Assembly: GCA_030145945.1 (NCBI GenBank)
Contig: JASLDK010000135.1
Coordinates: forward strand, 1 to 13,482
Length of the DNA stretch: 13,482 nucleotides
Origin: Nocardioides sp.
Lineage (GTDB): Bacteria > Actinomycetota > Actinomycetes > Propionibacteriales > Nocardioidaceae
Reading direction: 5' to 3'
Position numbers and translations under genes: made by a program. The notes below the pieces were generated by a model that did no database searches, had not been told where the DNA came from, and was given only the letters and a program-made list of their open reading frames with translations. This document shows positions 12,553 through 13,482 of this stretch, piece by piece; within the stretch, counting starts at the first letter, position 1, and each line of letters begins with the position of its first letter.

Positions 12553-13420
12553 GCTCGACCGACTTCTCCCACAGCGCTCGCGCCAGCTCGCGATCGTCTG
12601 CCTTTCGTGACATCCGGGCGGGCGCGGGCCAGCCCCACAGCTCGGTCCGGCCGTGCGGCCCGACGTACGTCCCGCCCTCGACGTCCATCGTCGCGGCGTA
12701 GACCGTGTTGAGGGCGCCGCGCCAGGCCGGCATGCCGACGAGCTTCTGGCCGTAGTGCCCGATCGCGGTCACGACCGGATGCCCGGAGCCGCTGGTGATC
12801 GCGGTCGCCGACGCACCCGGATGAGCCGCGACTGCCCGTAGGTGCGAGCCCTCCGCACGCAGCCGACGGTCGAGCTCGCGCATGAACAGCAGGTCGGCCA
12901 GCTTGGAGTCGCCATAGGCCTGGAACGGCCGATAGGGGCGACGTTGCCAGCCGAGATCATCGAGATCGATCCTGCCCGAGCGGTGCTCGCGCGAGCTCAC
13001 CACGACCACACGGTCCCGCAGCACCGGTAGCAGCAGGTGGGTCAGCAGGAAGTGGCCGAGGTAGTTGGTCGCCATGTGCATCTCGACGCCCTCCGCCGAG
13101 ACGGCATGGGGTACGCCGAGCACGCCGGCGTTGTTGACGAGCACGTCGATGCCACGCCCCGATGCCAGCATCCGCTCGGCGAATGACCGCACTGAGGCCA
13201 GGTCGCTGACATCGACCTGCTCGACACTGATCCGTCCCTTGTCGTGGCCGGGCACCGTTCGGGCGGCGGCCTGCGCCTTCTCGATGCTGCGACAAGCCAT
13301 CACGATCTCGGCGCCACGGGAGCCGAGGATCCGCGCGGTCTCGAGACCGAGACCCCCGTTGGAGCCGGTGATGACGAACCGCCGGCCCAGCTGGGGCGGC
13401 ACCTGTGTCCACGGTCGCAT
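12539..13420 (-). CDS. short-chain dehydrogenase/reductase (retinol dehydrogenase-like oxidoreductase)
   Basis: A 293-residue NAD(P)-dependent oxidoreductase. The cofactor motif T-G-S-N-G-G-L-G is at 18-25. A basic A-C-R (42-44) at the end of the second strand suggests NADP preference. The structural motif is N-N-A-G (96-99), the catalytic serine lies in V-S-S-R-E-H (S142/S143), and Y169-G-D-S-K173 carries the catalytic tyrosine and lysine. N-Y-L-G-H-F-L-L-T (119-127) and the C-terminal P-H-G-R-T-E-L-W-G are typical of the WW-oxidoreductase/retinol dehydrogenase-like subgroup. The ATG at 13420 has GGGAGGG about 9 bases upstream. Its stop lies inside the cyclophilin gene, giving a 14-base tail-to-tail overlap. 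The substrate is unknown. Confidence 0.92.
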   Translation of the reverse strand: MRPWTQVPPQLGRRFVITGSNGGLGLETARILGSRGAEIVMACRSIEKAQAAARTVPGHDKGRISVEQVDVSDLASVRSFAERMLASGRGIDVLVNNAGVLGVPHAVSAEGVEMHMATNYLGHFLLTHLLLPVLRDRVVVVSSREHRSGRIDLDDLGWQRRPYRPFQAYGDSKLADLLFMRELDRRLRAEGSHLRAVAAHPGASATAITSGSGHPVVTAIGHYGQKLVGMPAWRGALNTVYAATMDVEGGTYVGPHGRTELWGWPAPARMSRKADDRELARALWEKSVELSRP

Positions 13421-13463
13421 GGCTCGAACCCTCCCACATCCCGCCGCTCGTGCAGCAGTCTTC

Positions 13464-13469
13464 TAGGCT
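13464..13469 (+). promoter_or_regulatory. possible -10 box of the next gene
   Basis: TAGGCT is followed by six bases (GATCCG) and then ATG at 13476. It resembles the other leaderless -10 boxes of the window, but the gene it would serve lies almost wholly outside. Confidence 0.35.
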
Positions 13470-13475
13470 GATCCG

Positions 13476-13482
13476 ATGAGCC
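13476..13482 (+). CDS. possible first codons of a gene cut by the window edge
   Basis: Only ATG AGC C is inside the window. It is called because a -10-like box stands six bases upstream and because it lies 55 bases from the divergent dehydrogenase start. Nothing can be said about the product. Confidence 0.3.

Overview
The window looks like a chromosomal segment of a high-GC actinobacterium. The coding sequence has strong G/C third positions and many GTG starts. Genes are joined by 4-base ATGA or GTGA overlaps. Several -10 hexamers sit only 6-7 bases before an ATG, as expected of leaderless transcripts. The gene families present (FadD-type ligase, DinB-like and ABM proteins, lipoprotein cyclophilin, ECF sigma factor with a membrane partner) fit Nocardioides or a close relative, but that placement is inference. 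No rRNA, tRNA, CRISPR array or intact insertion sequence was seen.

Layout, left to right. (a) 1-67: C-terminal tail of a short-chain dehydrogenase on the plus strand. (b) 86-1496, minus: a DinB-like protein followed 10 bases later by an alpha/beta hydrolase. (c) 1586-2317, plus: an acetyltransferase with an extra N-terminal domain, ending before a perfect 15-bp hairpin (2423-2459) that separates it from the next convergent operon. (d) 2483-3891, minus: an ECF sigma factor overlapping a single-pass membrane protein by 4 bases. (e) 3892-5401: a toxin-antitoxin-like island with more A/T-rich intergenic DNA. It holds an intact XRE regulator plus AbiEii-type nucleotidyltransferase pair, a copied 3' end of the nucleotidyltransferase, and a frameshifted RelE/ParE toxin remnant. 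A 20-bp palindrome fills the -35/-10 spacer of the XRE promoter. (f) 5423-8785, minus: a four-gene operon (ABC-F ATPase, ABM-domain protein, HD-domain phosphohydrolase, nitrilase-family amidohydrolase) in which every junction is a GTGA overlap. (g) 8837-9424, minus: a TetR regulator, divergent from (h) 9531-11752, plus: a FadD-type acyl-CoA ligase overlapping an NTF2/SnoaL-like protein. (i) 11818-12552, plus: a secreted lipoprotein cyclophilin. (j) 12539-13420, minus: a short-chain dehydrogenase whose 3' end overlaps the cyclophilin by 14 bases. (k) 13476 to the edge: the first bases of a probable leaderless gene.

How the genes work together. Most of the window is ordinary metabolic and regulatory housekeeping. 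The TetR probably controls the divergent acyl-CoA ligase operon, whose promoter lies in the shared intergenic region. The sigma factor and membrane protein probably form a signalling pair. The most unusual part is 4030-5401, where a seemingly functional, autoregulated toxin-antitoxin-like pair stands beside the wreckage of another toxin and a partial duplication. This suggests repeated gain and decay of such modules at one locus. I did not find a clearly new multi-gene system; the best leads are this island and the acetyltransferase domain fusion.
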